NCBI GenBank assembly: GCA_003597935.1
Contig: QZJT01000104.1
Coordinates: 1 to 53,924, forward strand
Direction of reading: 5' to 3'
Source of the DNA: Phycisphaerales bacterium
GTDB lineage: Bacteria; Planctomycetota; Phycisphaerae; UBA1845
DNA length: 53,924 bases
Position numbers and translations under genes: made by a program. The notes beneath the pieces are model-generated. The model was not told the DNA's origin and made no database searches. It saw nothing but the letters and a program-made list of their open reading frames with translations. Each line of letters begins with the position of its first letter. The first letter of the stretch is position 1. Positions 44,884-53,066 of this stretch are shown in pieces.

Positions 44884-46365
44884 ATGACGTGGCTTTCCCT
44901 CATCATGGCGGTGTCGGCGTCTGCGCCGTCGTGGGCGGCGTCCGGGCCGGACGTGGTCGTCCATGACCTCTTCGACGTGGCCACCTGGGGCGCACGCCGG
45001 AACGTCACCGCTTTTTCGGTGGGGACGACGTCGTGCAACGTCGGCGATACGCCGGCGCTGTGGATCCGCGCGACGAACGAGCACCCGGTCATCGCCCAGA
45101 ACATGTATCGCCTCCTCGACGGGCGATTCGAGCAGATCGGGCAAAGCTGGCTCAAGCACAGCTTCAACGCCACCAACCAGGACGGCTGCGGCGTGTGCGA
45201 TTACTTCCCCATACCCATGGGCAGCAAGCTGGGGCCGGACTGCTCCGACCCCTATTCCAGCTTCCTGAATGGGCGGCGCGAGCCGCAGCCGCCCGAAAGC
45301 GGCGGTGGCGGCGGCATCGGGCCGCGGTCGGAAGTGAATCCCGTCACCGGAGATTTCCCCTACCCGTACCTATTCTCGCCGCCGATCCGCAACGAACTCG
45401 ACCGCCGTCTGCTGGTCCACAACGAGGACCTCGACCCGGAGCTGAACCCGGGCGCCCTCTACTTCGTCGAGGGACACTATATCACCGCGGACGACGCCGC
45501 GGCCGGCAACGACGACAACAACGCCTCCTACCGCCGGATCGACGTCCGTCAATCCAACGGCAAGTATTCGATCGCGCTGACGCCCGGCAAGTTCACACAA
45601 CGGCAACGGGCGGCGATCATGGCGTGGCCGGACCACGAACAGGGTGTCAGCGTCAAGCCGATCGACGTGGACGGCGACGGCCGCTTCCTGGTCGGTTACA
45701 GGGCCGCTTCCATCGGCAACGGGGTGTGGCGCTACCACTACGCGATTCAGAACTACAACTCCCACCGCGCCGCCTGGCGCTTCCAGGTGCCCGTTCCGCC
45801 GGACGTGCGGATCAGCAACGTGGGCTTCCACGACGTGGACTCGCACACCGGCGACGGCGAGCAGGGGGGGGAATACTCGAACGAGGACTGGTCGGTCGAA
45901 GTCCTCCCGGACGCGGTGGTGTGGAAGGCGGTCCCCTACGATGAAGACGTGAACGCCAACGCCTTGCGCTGGGGCACGCTCTACAGTTTCCGTATCGACG
46001 CCGACGCGGCGCCGGGCCTCTCCGACGCGAGCATCGGCCTGTTCCGCCCGGGGGTCCCCGACGCGGTGTCGGTCCCGGTGTCGGCCCCCGGCGGCGTCGG
46101 CGGCATCCCCTGCCAAGCGATCAGGAAACTCAAAGGCTCGTGCCGGCCGGGCGGCACGGTCAAAGCGGTGGTCCGGTTCCGCACGCCGGACTATGAGGGC
46201 CAGTCCGTGACGCTGGCCGTAGACGGGAGGCCGTTCCAAGTGACGGTGGAAGGAAAGGCCGCCAGGCTGCACGTCTGCTGCTACAACGGCCCCACCGAGA
46301 TCCGCCTGGTCCTTCCCTACGAATGCGAGGATCCCATCGAAGTGAACTGCCCCGAGGCGCCCTGA
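44884..46365 (+). CDS. secreted protein with six-Cys C-terminal domain
   Basis: 493 residues. Signal peptide MTWLSLIMAVSASAPSWA. The mature part starts DVVVHDLFDVATWG and has FSVGTTSCNVGDTPALWI, HPVIAQNMYRL and EQIGQSWLKHSF, a layout I recall from planctomycete and other secreted proteins of unknown function. Paired cysteines at CGVC and CSDPY suggest an extracellular fold. Residues 410-493 are an extra domain (CQAIRKLKGSC ... HVCC ... EVNCP) that aligns without gaps to the tail of the 25037 sugar dehydrogenase. A run of eight G lies at 45864. It is followed by a kinase gene after 41 bases. Confidence 0.7.
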   Translation: MTWLSLIMAVSASAPSWAASGPDVVVHDLFDVATWGARRNVTAFSVGTTSCNVGDTPALWIRATNEHPVIAQNMYRLLDGRFEQIGQSWLKHSFNATNQDGCGVCDYFPIPMGSKLGPDCSDPYSSFLNGRREPQPPESGGGGGIGPRSEVNPVTGDFPYPYLFSPPIRNELDRRLLVHNEDLDPELNPGALYFVEGHYITADDAAAGNDDNNASYRRIDVRQSNGKYSIALTPGKFTQRQRAAIMAWPDHEQGVSVKPIDVDGDGRFLVGYRAASIGNGVWRYHYAIQNYNSHRAAWRFQVPVPPDVRISNVGFHDVDSHTGDGEQGGEYSNEDWSVEVLPDAVVWKAVPYDEDVNANALRWGTLYSFRIDADAAPGLSDASIGLFRPGVPDAVSVPVSAPGGVGGIPCQAIRKLKGSCRPGGTVKAVVRFRTPDYEGQSVTLAVDGRPFQVTVEGKAARLHVCCYNGPTEIRLVLPYECEDPIEVNCPEAP

Positions 46366-46406
46366 GGCCGAAGGTGGGGTCTTCATCAGGCCGCAGGATT
46401 CGCGAC

Positions 46407-47300
46407 GTGAGCGCTGAGCTGTCCGGCTACCAGATCGAACGCCAGATCGGGATCGGGGCGCGCTCCCGCATCTTCGCGGCGGTTGCGTTGAAGACGGGGC
46501 GGCGGGTCGCGCTCAAACGGGTCGCCCGCAACTCCCGCGACGACGACCGGTTCATCCGGCAGGCCGAGAACGAGTACGCGGTCGGCCACCGCATCGATCA
46601 CCCCCACGTCCGCGGCGTGATCGCGCTCCACCGCGTGCGCCGGCGGCTGCGGCTTGCCGAGCTGGTGCTGGCGCTGGAGTTGGTGGACGGGTTGCCGCTG
46701 GAGAAGGCGCTGCCCAACCGGTTGGACCGATTCCTGGCGATTTTCATCAAGACGGCCGCCGGGCTGGAGGCGATCCACCGGGCCGGCTTCGTTCACGCCG
46801 ACATCAAGCCGCACAACATCCTGCGCGGCCGGGGCGGCGTGGTGAAGATCATCGACCTGGGGCAGGCCTCGCCGAGCGGCCGGCGCAAGGAACGTATCCA
46901 GGGCACGCCCGAGTTCATCGCGCCCGAGCAGGTCCACCGCAAGATCCTCAACGAACGCACCGACGTCTTCAACGTCGGAGCGTCCATGTACTGGGTGTTG
47001 ACCTGTGAGACCTACCCCACCGAGATCGCGGGCCGCAACGGACGCGGCGTCACCCTCGCCGCCGCCCGACCCCTTGCCCCGATCGAGATCAATGCGAAGA
47101 TACCCCGGTCGTTGTCCGATCTGGTGATGGAGTGCTGCCGCAGCAGTCCGGGGGAACGGCCGGCCGATATGGCGGAACTGAGGACGCGGCTAACGTCGAT
47201 CCGGGCGCTGTGGAACAAGCGGCGCGAAGCCTACAGGCTCGAGCACCTGTCCCGGCTTCAACGCGGCGCGACGGATGAGGTGACCCGAAACTGCGAATGA
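46407..47300 (+). CDS. Hanks-type Ser/Thr protein kinase
   Basis: 297 residues. GTG start at 46407 (VSAELSGYQIERQIG), the first plausible start after the secreted-protein gene. Gly-rich loop GIGARSRIFAAV, ATP-binding Lys in VALKRVARN, catalytic loop HADIKPHNIL, metal motif DLG in KIIDLGQAS (instead of the usual DFG), activation segment GTPEFIAPEQV. All catalytic residues are present. There is no transmembrane helix or sensor domain; the C-terminal tail is short and basic. It overlaps the phosphoesterase start by 4 bases, so kinase and phosphatase are co-translated. Confidence 0.88.
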   Translation: MSAELSGYQIERQIGIGARSRIFAAVALKTGRRVALKRVARNSRDDDRFIRQAENEYAVGHRIDHPHVRGVIALHRVRRRLRLAELVLALELVDGLPLEKALPNRLDRFLAIFIKTAAGLEAIHRAGFVHADIKPHNILRGRGGVVKIIDLGQASPSGRRKERIQGTPEFIAPEQVHRKILNERTDVFNVGASMYWVLTCETYPTEIAGRNGRGVTLAAARPLAPIEINAKIPRSLSDLVMECCRSSPGERPADMAELRTRLTSIRALWNKRREAYRLEHLSRLQRGATDEVTRNCE

Positions 47301-48154
47301 ACGACCCATCCGAAGCGATCGACGTGCTGAGCGAGGCCACCGCGCTGAACCGTGACGAGGAGTTGCTGCGCGGCAGCGTCCTGCACTTTCCCGACTACGG
47401 GCAGGTGGTGATGACGGGCGATCTGCACGGGCACCGCCGCAATTTCGGCAAGATCCAGACGTTGTGCGACCTGGCCCGCTCGCCCGCCCGGCACGTCGTC
47501 ATCCACGAGTTGATCCACGAGGAGCCGGAAGCCTACGACGCGCCCGACACGTCGTTCGAGGTGCTCATCGAGGCGGCGGCGTGGAAGTGCCGTTTCCCCG
47601 ACCAGGTCCACTTCCTGATGGGCAATCACGAACTGGCCCAGTTCACGGGTCACGAGATCGCCAAGAACGGGCGGGTGGTGACCTACGAGTACGAACGGTC
47701 CGTGCGGCAGGCCTTCGGCCCGCGCGGCGACGATGTAAACGACGCGATGAAGTCGTTCATGCAGTCGTTTCCGCTGGCGGCGCGGACGCAGACGGGCGTG
47801 TTCCTGTCGCACTCGCTGCCCGGCCCGCGCGAGATCGACGTCTTCGACCCGGGCCTGTTCGACCGCGCCCCCACGGCCGCGGACTTCAGCGAGTTCGGCT
47901 CCGCCTACCTGCTGGTGTGGGGCCGTTATCAGCGGCCGGAGAACATCGAACGCATGTCCCGCATCGTCGGGGCCGATTTCTTCATCTGCGGCCACCAGCC
48001 GCAGGAGTTCGGCTTCGCCGTCCTCTACGACCGGATGATCATCCTCGCCAGCGACCACAACCACGGCGTCTGTCTGCCCATCGACCTGAGCGTCAAGCCC
48101 CAGAACGTGTCCGACCTGACGCGGCGGATCAAACCGCTGGCGGCGGTGGAATAG
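47297..48154 (+). CDS. calcineurin-like metallophosphoesterase
   Basis: 285 residues. Metal-binding motifs in order: GDLHGHRRNF (about residues 41-50), a region with HELIHEEPEAYD where GDxVDRG would be expected, FLMGNHELAQF, FLSHSLPGP and CGHQPQEFG. Probably a protein or nucleotide phosphatase acting in the cytoplasm; its coupling to the kinase suggests it reverses that kinase. Part of its C-terminal region is duplicated as a broken copy at 50290-50430. Confidence 0.8.
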   Translation: MNDPSEAIDVLSEATALNRDEELLRGSVLHFPDYGQVVMTGDLHGHRRNFGKIQTLCDLARSPARHVVIHELIHEEPEAYDAPDTSFEVLIEAAAWKCRFPDQVHFLMGNHELAQFTGHEIAKNGRVVTYEYERSVRQAFGPRGDDVNDAMKSFMQSFPLAARTQTGVFLSHSLPGPREIDVFDPGLFDRAPTAADFSEFGSAYLLVWGRYQRPENIERMSRIVGADFFICGHQPQEFGFAVLYDRMIILASDHNHGVCLPIDLSVKPQNVSDLTRRIKPLAAVE

Positions 48155-48182
48155 GGCGATGCCGGGAGCCGGAAAACGCACT

Positions 48183-48208
48183 GCGGAGAACGCGGAGGAC
48201 GCGGAGCG
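48183..48208. repeat. 9-bp repeat GCGGAGAAC
   Basis: GCGGAGAAC, GCGGAGGAC and GCGGAGCG units follow the phosphoesterase gene, at the boundary of the AAA/PIN module. Confidence 0.7.
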
Positions 48209-48423
48209 TTGGAGGGCTCGTCGCAAGCCCATCGCGTTCACAATCTCGCCGAGAGTCCGGTTGCAGCAGGCGGCAATCCGCCTAGAATCGCGAGCGACAC
48301 GCCGGCCGGCACGCTGTGCGCGCCCGGACGGCGCTGCCGCGACTGCCTGTCGATCGCCAGGGGCGGCGCGTCACCGGGCGGTGTCGGCGAACCAAGGCGT
48401 CGCCGCTGCGGTATGCGCTGACT

Positions 48424-49794
48424 ATGACTTCTCTCATACTACAAAATCTGCGCTGCTTTACTTCGCCTGAGCCGACTCCGCTTGCCCCGCTGACCTTGCT
48501 GGTTGGAGAAAACAGCACTGGAAAGTCCACGTTCCTGGCAGCAGTTCGCCTGGCCGCCCAACTGACGCACCGCCCCCTGCTGCTTGACTTCAATGACGAG
48601 CCGTTTTTTCTCGGTGCGTACGAGCAGATCGCCAATCTGCGCCATGGTCGTTCCGGTCGGGCGAATTCGTTTACAATCGGTCTGGAAACGACGCTGATTC
48701 CGCCCGGCGGTCGCCGTTCCGCGGCGGCGCCATCAACCGCCGCAGTTCGAACTGAGGGCGAGTTCGTCAACCGTTCTTCTCAGCCCTTCCTTGCCCGGTG
48801 GACCCTTCGCTGCGGAGACTACGCGGTTGCCACGTCCTTTGACGCTGACTCGCAGAGATCTACGCTCGAGTTCGAAAAACCATCAGGCGCATTGCGCTTC
48901 GAATCGCCCTCCGCGCAGCTCATGTGGTGGCCGTTCTGGGGATCCCGCTGGGTGCCGGACGATATCGAAGGCGAGTTCGCTTGGGTGCCACCGATTCTTC
49001 CGTTCGAGCATCTGGAGCGACTTTACAGTGCCCGCGGAGAGAAGCGAAATGGCAAACTACCAAGCCCAACCGAGGAGAGGTTCCTTCAGGCGATGGTGAT
49101 GAGCGTCATTCGCGCGCTTCCAGCACGGCCACGGGCGTTCGCGCCGATCCGGACCGAGCCCAAACGCACGTACGAGCCGCTCAAAGACACACCGCGCCCG
49201 TCCGGGAGCCACATCCCCATGATTCTGGCGAAACTTTCACAGCAGGACGAATGGCAGCGCGTGCAAAGCGCGATGCTGGCGTTCGGGCAGGCTTCCGGTC
49301 TGTTCGAGGGCCTCGACGTGCGACGCCTGGGTCAGGAGGAGAGCAGCCCGTTTCAGATCAGAGTGAAGGTGACGGGACCGGCGTTCAACCTCATCGACGT
49401 TGGCTATGGCGTCAGCCAGATCCTTCCGATCGTCGTAGACATCATTCAAGGCGCCAAGGGCAGCATGTTCCTGCTGCAACAGCCTGAGGTGCATCTGCAT
49501 CCGCGGGCACAGGCGGAGTTCGGATCGTTACTCGCACAGCTCGTCGTGAGCGAGAAGAAGCGGTTTGTCGTCGAAACACACAGCGACTATCTCATAGATC
49601 GCATTCGGATGGACGTTCGAGACAGAAAGTCCATTCGCCCGGAGCAGGTGTCGATTCTCTACTTTCAGCGTGCGAGGTCCTGGGTTGACATTCATCCGAT
49701 GCACCTGGACGAACAGGGGAACTTCGTGAGCGTCCCGGAAGGCTACCGGTGGTTCTTCATGAACGAGGAGAGCCGCTTCCTGGGAGTCCGGTGA
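48424..49794 (+). CDS. AAA ATPase, AAA_15/DUF3696 type
   Basis: 456 residues. ABC/OLD-like ATPase: LILQNLRCFTSPEPTPLAPL, Walker A VGENSTGKSTFL (about residues 26-37), an insert with helices, DVGYGVSQILPIVVDII (signature region), Walker B-like LLQQPEVHLHPRAQAEFGSL, and the switch VVETHSDYLIDRIRMD. The C-terminal stretch (ILYFQRARSWVDIHPMHLDE and after) fits DUF3696. Such ATPases serve as sensors in anti-phage systems. The ATG at 48424 begins the conserved N terminus. The gene looks richer in A/T-ending codons than its neighbours, a hint of transfer. The stop codon directly abuts the start of the PIN-like gene. Confidence 0.8.
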   Translation: MTSLILQNLRCFTSPEPTPLAPLTLLVGENSTGKSTFLAAVRLAAQLTHRPLLLDFNDEPFFLGAYEQIANLRHGRSGRANSFTIGLETTLIPPGGRRSAAAPSTAAVRTEGEFVNRSSQPFLARWTLRCGDYAVATSFDADSQRSTLEFEKPSGALRFESPSAQLMWWPFWGSRWVPDDIEGEFAWVPPILPFEHLERLYSARGEKRNGKLPSPTEERFLQAMVMSVIRALPARPRAFAPIRTEPKRTYEPLKDTPRPSGSHIPMILAKLSQQDEWQRVQSAMLAFGQASGLFEGLDVRRLGQEESSPFQIRVKVTGPAFNLIDVGYGVSQILPIVVDIIQGAKGSMFLLQQPEVHLHPRAQAEFGSLLAQLVVSEKKRFVVETHSDYLIDRIRMDVRDRKSIRPEQVSILYFQRARSWVDIHPMHLDEQGNFVSVPEGYRWFFMNEESRFLGVR

Positions 49795-50259
49795 ATGTGT
49801 CTGATCGTGGACGCGAACCGCGCGGCCGACACGTTCGCTGCGCCGGTCAGCCCGGATGCCGTGCCCGTGGTGCAGTGGCTCCTGCGAAAGGACGGCAGGA
49901 TCGTCTACGGTGGGCGCCTCACCGTCGAGTTGTTCCGAGTGGAGCCGGCCCGCCGCGCGCTTCGTGAACTCAAGCGCGCCGGCCGCGCGGTCGAATTGGA
50001 TTATGATGCCGTCGACTCTGAGACCGAGCGTGTGTCTTCCACGGGATTGTGCGTCTCCGACGATCCGCACATTATTGCCGTAGCTCGGGTTTCGGGTGCT
50101 CGCGTGCTGTTCACGAGTGACAGCGATTTGCACCGTGACTTCAAGAATCCGAGACTGGTCAACGGACCGCGCGGTACGATCTACCAGTCAGCGAAGCACG
50201 CTGATCTGCTCCGGCACACCGCAATCTGTCCGGGGCCGCCGTCCCGGCCCGGTCGCTGA
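49795..50259 (+). CDS. PIN-like nuclease-fold protein, partner of the AAA ATPase
   Basis: 154 residues. MCLIVDANRAADTFAAP carries an N-terminal acidic residue as in PIN domains; later acidic positions are SDDPHIIAVARVSGARVLFT and SDSDLHRDF, the pattern of PIN-like RNases and toxins. The end (GPRGTIYQSAKHADLLRHT) fits small proteins I recall next to DUF3696 ATPases. It starts at the base after the ATPase stop, so translation is coupled. It probably acts as the effector of a two-gene system; nuclease activity is inferred. Confidence 0.7.
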   Translation: MCLIVDANRAADTFAAPVSPDAVPVVQWLLRKDGRIVYGGRLTVELFRVEPARRALRELKRAGRAVELDYDAVDSETERVSSTGLCVSDDPHIIAVARVSGARVLFTSDSDLHRDFKNPRLVNGPRGTIYQSAKHADLLRHTAICPGPPSRPGR

Positions 50260-50289
50260 ATCACGTCGGACTGAATCGTAAGGGAGTTT

Positions 50290-50430
50290 TTGCTCTCATG
50301 GTTCCGCCGGCGCCGTGAGAACATCGAGCGCGTGGCCTGCATCGTCGGCGCTGGTTTCTTCGTCTGTGGTCGCCAGCCGCAGGAGTTCGGCTTCGCCGTC
50401 TTCCGTGAGCGGGTGATCGCGTGCGCGTTC
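50290..50430 (+). pseudogene. broken duplicate of the metallophosphoesterase C-terminal region
   Basis: RRENIERVACIVGAGFFVCG then RQPQEFGFAVF parallels RPENIERMSRIVGADFFICG then HQPQEFGFAVL in the 47297 protein. DNA similarity covers about 47937-48050 against 50315-50428 at constant offset. The metal ligand His of CGHQ is Arg here. Upstream catalytic parts are absent, and downstream the frame becomes repeat-like. It is a decayed paralogue fragment. Confidence 0.7.
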
Positions 50431-50574
50431 CCGCCGGCCCACCGGCCGGGGGCCGGGGATATCCGGCAGGGGCACGAGAACGCGAGTCCGGGACGCCACG
50501 CGCCGCTCTCCCCGACGGCGGGACGGGCCGCAGCCCGCCGGTGGCGCCCGGACTCGCGCCGGGCGGCGAAGGGT

Positions 50575-50594
50575 CGACGGGCGTCAGCCCGTCG
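50575..50594 (-). terminator. hairpin after the 50603 gene
   Basis: CGACGGGCGTCAGCCCGTCG: perfect 8-bp stem with a 4-base loop, 8 bases beyond the stop codon on the minus strand. No T run follows, so termination is only suggested. Confidence 0.45.
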
Positions 50595-50602
50595 CGCGGG
50601 CG

Positions 50603-51178
50603 TCAGTTCTTGGCGCACACGTCATCCAGGTACATCACGTCGCCGCCCACGGCAAAGCCCTTGATCGCCGACGTCTTCTGCTTGAGCGTCACCTTGCACG
50701 CCGTGGCCTTATACTTGACGCCCGCGTACACGCCGTTGGGCAGGGCCGTAAACGACGGGCGCACGAAGCACTGGCCGTTGATGACGATCTCCACGTTGGG
50801 GCTGACGATCGCGTACTTGAAACTGAGCTTCTTGACCGGGTTGCCGTTGAAGAAGTCGGTCATGTTGAAGTCCAGCAGCACCTGATCGATGATCAGTTCA
50901 TTGGGGGCGGAGCCGTTGCCGCCGCAGGCGTTGGCCGCCGGCCGCACCGTGGCCGCGCCGAACAGCATCTGCCCGGCACAGGAGTTTCCGATGGTGTTGT
51001 TCACCTGCAGCACGTTGATGTTGACGCCCTGGCTGACGAAGGGCGCCTGGTAGCTGCCGTTGTTGGGCAGATCGTCGAAATCGACGCACTTGGTGGCCGC
51101 CGGCGCCGGCCGCGACATCATCCCTGCCACACCCGCGCTCAGCGCGCACATCCGAAGCACAAACGTAAACGACCTCAT
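50603..51178 (-). CDS. secreted protein of unknown function
   Basis: 191 residues. ATG at 51178 with AAAGGA upstream; the longer frame from 51277 is rejected because the signal peptide begins at MRSFTFVLRMCALSAGVAG. The mature protein starts near TKCVDFDDLPNNGSYQAPFV, an opening I associate with secreted PEP-CTERM-like or carbohydrate-surface proteins. It contains several cysteines (CAGQM, NACGGNG, QCFV, ACKV, DDVCAKN), likely in disulfides. No anchor motif is present. Family unrecognised. Confidence 0.65.
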   Translation of the reverse strand: MRSFTFVLRMCALSAGVAGMMSRPAPAATKCVDFDDLPNNGSYQAPFVSQGVNINVLQVNNTIGNSCAGQMLFGAATVRPAANACGGNGSAPNELIIDQVLLDFNMTDFFNGNPVKKLSFKYAIVSPNVEIVINGQCFVRPSFTALPNGVYAGVKYKATACKVTLKQKTSAIKGFAVGGDVMYLDDVCAKN

Positions 51179-51694
51179 GACCCTGATCCTTTGCAAAAGG
51201 GGCCTGCACCGTCCGCCGACATGGAACATCCGAACGGTGCCGCACGGATACACACGATTTTCGCCCTCGGACCACAACGGGTCGATCGCACGTCAGTCCC
51301 GTGGGCGCGCTTCCGTCCCATATCGCCGTGCGCGATGCGCAGCGGCGTCACCGCAGGAGGGCCCGCGCGGCTTCAGCCCCAAGGTCGCCGCCGGTGCGGC
51401 TCGTGGCCGGGCGATGACCGGCTGGCCAGCACCGGCCGCGCCGCCCCACCAATGGCCGTCCGCGGCCGCCGGCGTGAAACCGTGCTCGGATCGTATCTAT
51501 CTGTGAATAATAAGTTTATGTTGCAACAAGCCAATGGCACGGGCCGTGCCCTCGTAGGGCGTCCAGCCGAGAGCGTCCTCGATGGGACGTGCCGTCGGCG
51601 GGGCGGCGTCTTATCCGCGATCGATCCGACCCGTGGTCGAATCTGGCGGACGAACTGGCTTGCACGGGTGGGAAAGGTCTTCGAGGAGAAGAAC
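51179..51694. other. divergent intergenic region
   Basis: About 515 bases. It contains a degenerate dispersed-element copy near 51363 (CCGCGCGGCTTCAGCCCC) and an AT-richer patch GTGAATAATAAGTTTATGTT (51503-51522) that could hold a promoter for the 51695 gene. Confidence 0.4.
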
Positions 51695-52036
51695 ATGCGG
51701 AGCGTACTGTTGATGGTGGTGGCGGCGGCGTTCGTGGGCAGCCTGGTGGCGGCGCCGGCCCTGGCGGACGATTGCACCGGGGACGAGCGCGTCAAGGTCT
51801 CTTGCGACGTCAAGAAGAACAAGAGCGAACTGAAGATCAAGATCAAGAACGCGGTGCCCGACGCCGCACTGACCGTCCGGTTCGACGACGACGAGGAAAC
51901 GGACGTGGTCGTCGAGACCAACGGCAAGGGCAAGGGCAAGCTCAAGACCAAAGATTCCGGCCTGGCCGAGGGCGATCACACCTACGCGGTGATCAACGGC
52001 GAATCCACCTGCGCCACCGGCGACGTCACCTGCTGA
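51695..52036 (+). CDS. small secreted protein, possible stand-alone relative of the 6-Cys domain
   Basis: 113 residues. ATG after GAGGAGAAG. Signal peptide MRSVLLMVVAAAFVGSLVA ending PALA. The mature protein begins DCTGDERVKVSCDVKKNKSE, with the C-x9-C spacing seen at the start of the tail domains of the 25037 and 44884 proteins (CEDIRKLKADC, CQAIRKLKGSC). It ends with two cysteines 7 apart (CATGDVTC) where those end C-x7-C. The central CC pair is absent. I infer the same fold from spacing and strand pattern; overall identity is low. Confidence 0.6.
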   Translation: MRSVLLMVVAAAFVGSLVAAPALADDCTGDERVKVSCDVKKNKSELKIKIKNAVPDAALTVRFDDDEETDVVVETNGKGKGKLKTKDSGLAEGDHTYAVINGESTCATGDVTC

Positions 52037-52096
52037 CGCCGATGGTTCGTCACCGCGCCCGCGGACGCGCGGACGCTTTGATCGCAGATGGAACAC

Positions 52097-52126
52097 GGCC
52101 GTCGCGGACGCACGTCCGCGGCGGCC
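52097..52126 (+). terminator. hairpin after the 51695 gene
   Basis: Arms GGCCGTCGCGGAC and GTCCGCGGCGGCC (13 positions, one G-T pair), loop of 4, followed by GGTTGCTTTG. Plausible Rho-independent terminator with a weak T run. Confidence 0.55.
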
Positions 52127-52286
52127 GGTTGCTTTGCACGCGCGGGCGGAAAGGCGGCGCCCGGGTGGCAGCCGGCGGGCGGGCGCCCTAAGATGGCCGC
52201 TGCCCGCGCCCGCCGCCGATCTCGAACAGGCGCAGCGTGCGCCGACCGTGGCGCGTGTGCAACGTCCGGCTTGGGCGGATCGGCCG

Positions 52287-52607
52287 ATGTCGAAGAAGAA
52301 ACTGACTTTTGAAGAGGCGCTGGAACAACTCGAGTCAATCGCGCGGCAGATCGAGTCCGGCCAGATCGGGCTGGAGGATTCGATCGCGCGCTACGAAGAG
52401 GGCATGGGCCTGATCCGCCACTGCCGCGAAGTCCTGGCGCGGGCGGAGATGCGCATTCAGAAGATCCAGCTCGACGACGAGGGCCGCCTTCAGGCCGAGC
52501 CGATGTCGGCCGGTGCGGCTGACGAGGCCGCGGCCGGCAGCGAGGTCAACGCGCCCCCGGACGGCTTGCAGAACCGGGCGGAAGCGGTGAAGGGACCCGA
52601 CTTCTGA
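52287..52607 (+). CDS. xseB: exodeoxyribonuclease VII small subunit
   Basis: 106 residues from MSKKKLTFEEALEQLESI. Small subunit of ExoVII, which degrades single-stranded DNA. Family motifs: FEEALEQLESIARQIESGQI, then SIARYEEGMGLIRHCREVL, then EMRIQKIQLDDEG. The usual family ends near residue 75; a 30-residue acidic/Pro tail (DEAAAGSEVNAPPDG) is extra. An upstream in-frame ATG at 52134 adds Arg-rich sequence and is rejected. xseA is not in the window. fluC follows after 22 bases. Confidence 0.9.
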   Translation: MSKKKLTFEEALEQLESIARQIESGQIGLEDSIARYEEGMGLIRHCREVLARAEMRIQKIQLDDEGRLQAEPMSAGAADEAAAGSEVNAPPDGLQNRAEAVKGPDF

Positions 52608-52629
52608 GGTCGGTCCAGGATCGGGCGAC

Positions 52630-53004
52630 GTGGTGAAGTGCGTTTTCATCGCGGTGGGCGGCGGGGCGGGGACGCTGCTGCGCTATCTGGTCGCCGGGTG
52701 GGGGCAGCGGGCGTTCGGCGCGACCTTCCCGGCGGGCACGCTCCTGGTCAACGTCGTGGGGTGCTTCGCCATCGGGCTACTCGGTGCGTGCTTCGCCGGG
52801 CCGGTGCTGATCCGGGAGGAGCACCGTCTGGCTCTGCTGGTGGGCCTGCTCGGAGGGTTTACCACGTTTTCGACATTCGGCTACGAGACGCTGGCCCTGG
52901 CGCAGGACCGGCAGTACGCCCGTGCCGCGGCCAACGTGATTCTCAGCAACGTCGCGGGCCTGGCGGCCGTGTGGATCGGCTATCGGCTGGGGCAGCGCTT
53001 CTGA
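52630..53004 (+). CDS. crcB: fluoride ion exporter FluC/CrcB
   Basis: 124 residues, GTG start. Four-helix membrane channel exporting fluoride. VGGGAGTLLRYLVAGW, LLVNVVGCFAIGLLGA (conserved Asn), and the signature GGFTTFSTFGYETLAL are all present. No fluoride riboswitch can fit in the 22-base gap upstream. A DUF190 gene follows after 62 bases, a common pairing. Confidence 0.92.
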   Translation: MVKCVFIAVGGGAGTLLRYLVAGWGQRAFGATFPAGTLLVNVVGCFAIGLLGACFAGPVLIREEHRLALLVGLLGGFTTFSTFGYETLALAQDRQYARAAANVILSNVAGLAAVWIGYRLGQRF

Positions 53005-53066
53005 CGCGCGTGGATCCGGCCGCCGTGCCGGAAAGGCGCCGTTGCACCGGACGGAGGACGGCCATC

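Noticed and set aside
52608..52630. Possible fluoride riboswitch before crcB
   Set aside because: Only 22 bases separate xseB and crcB, too short, and no conserved pseudoknot sequence is seen upstream of xseB.
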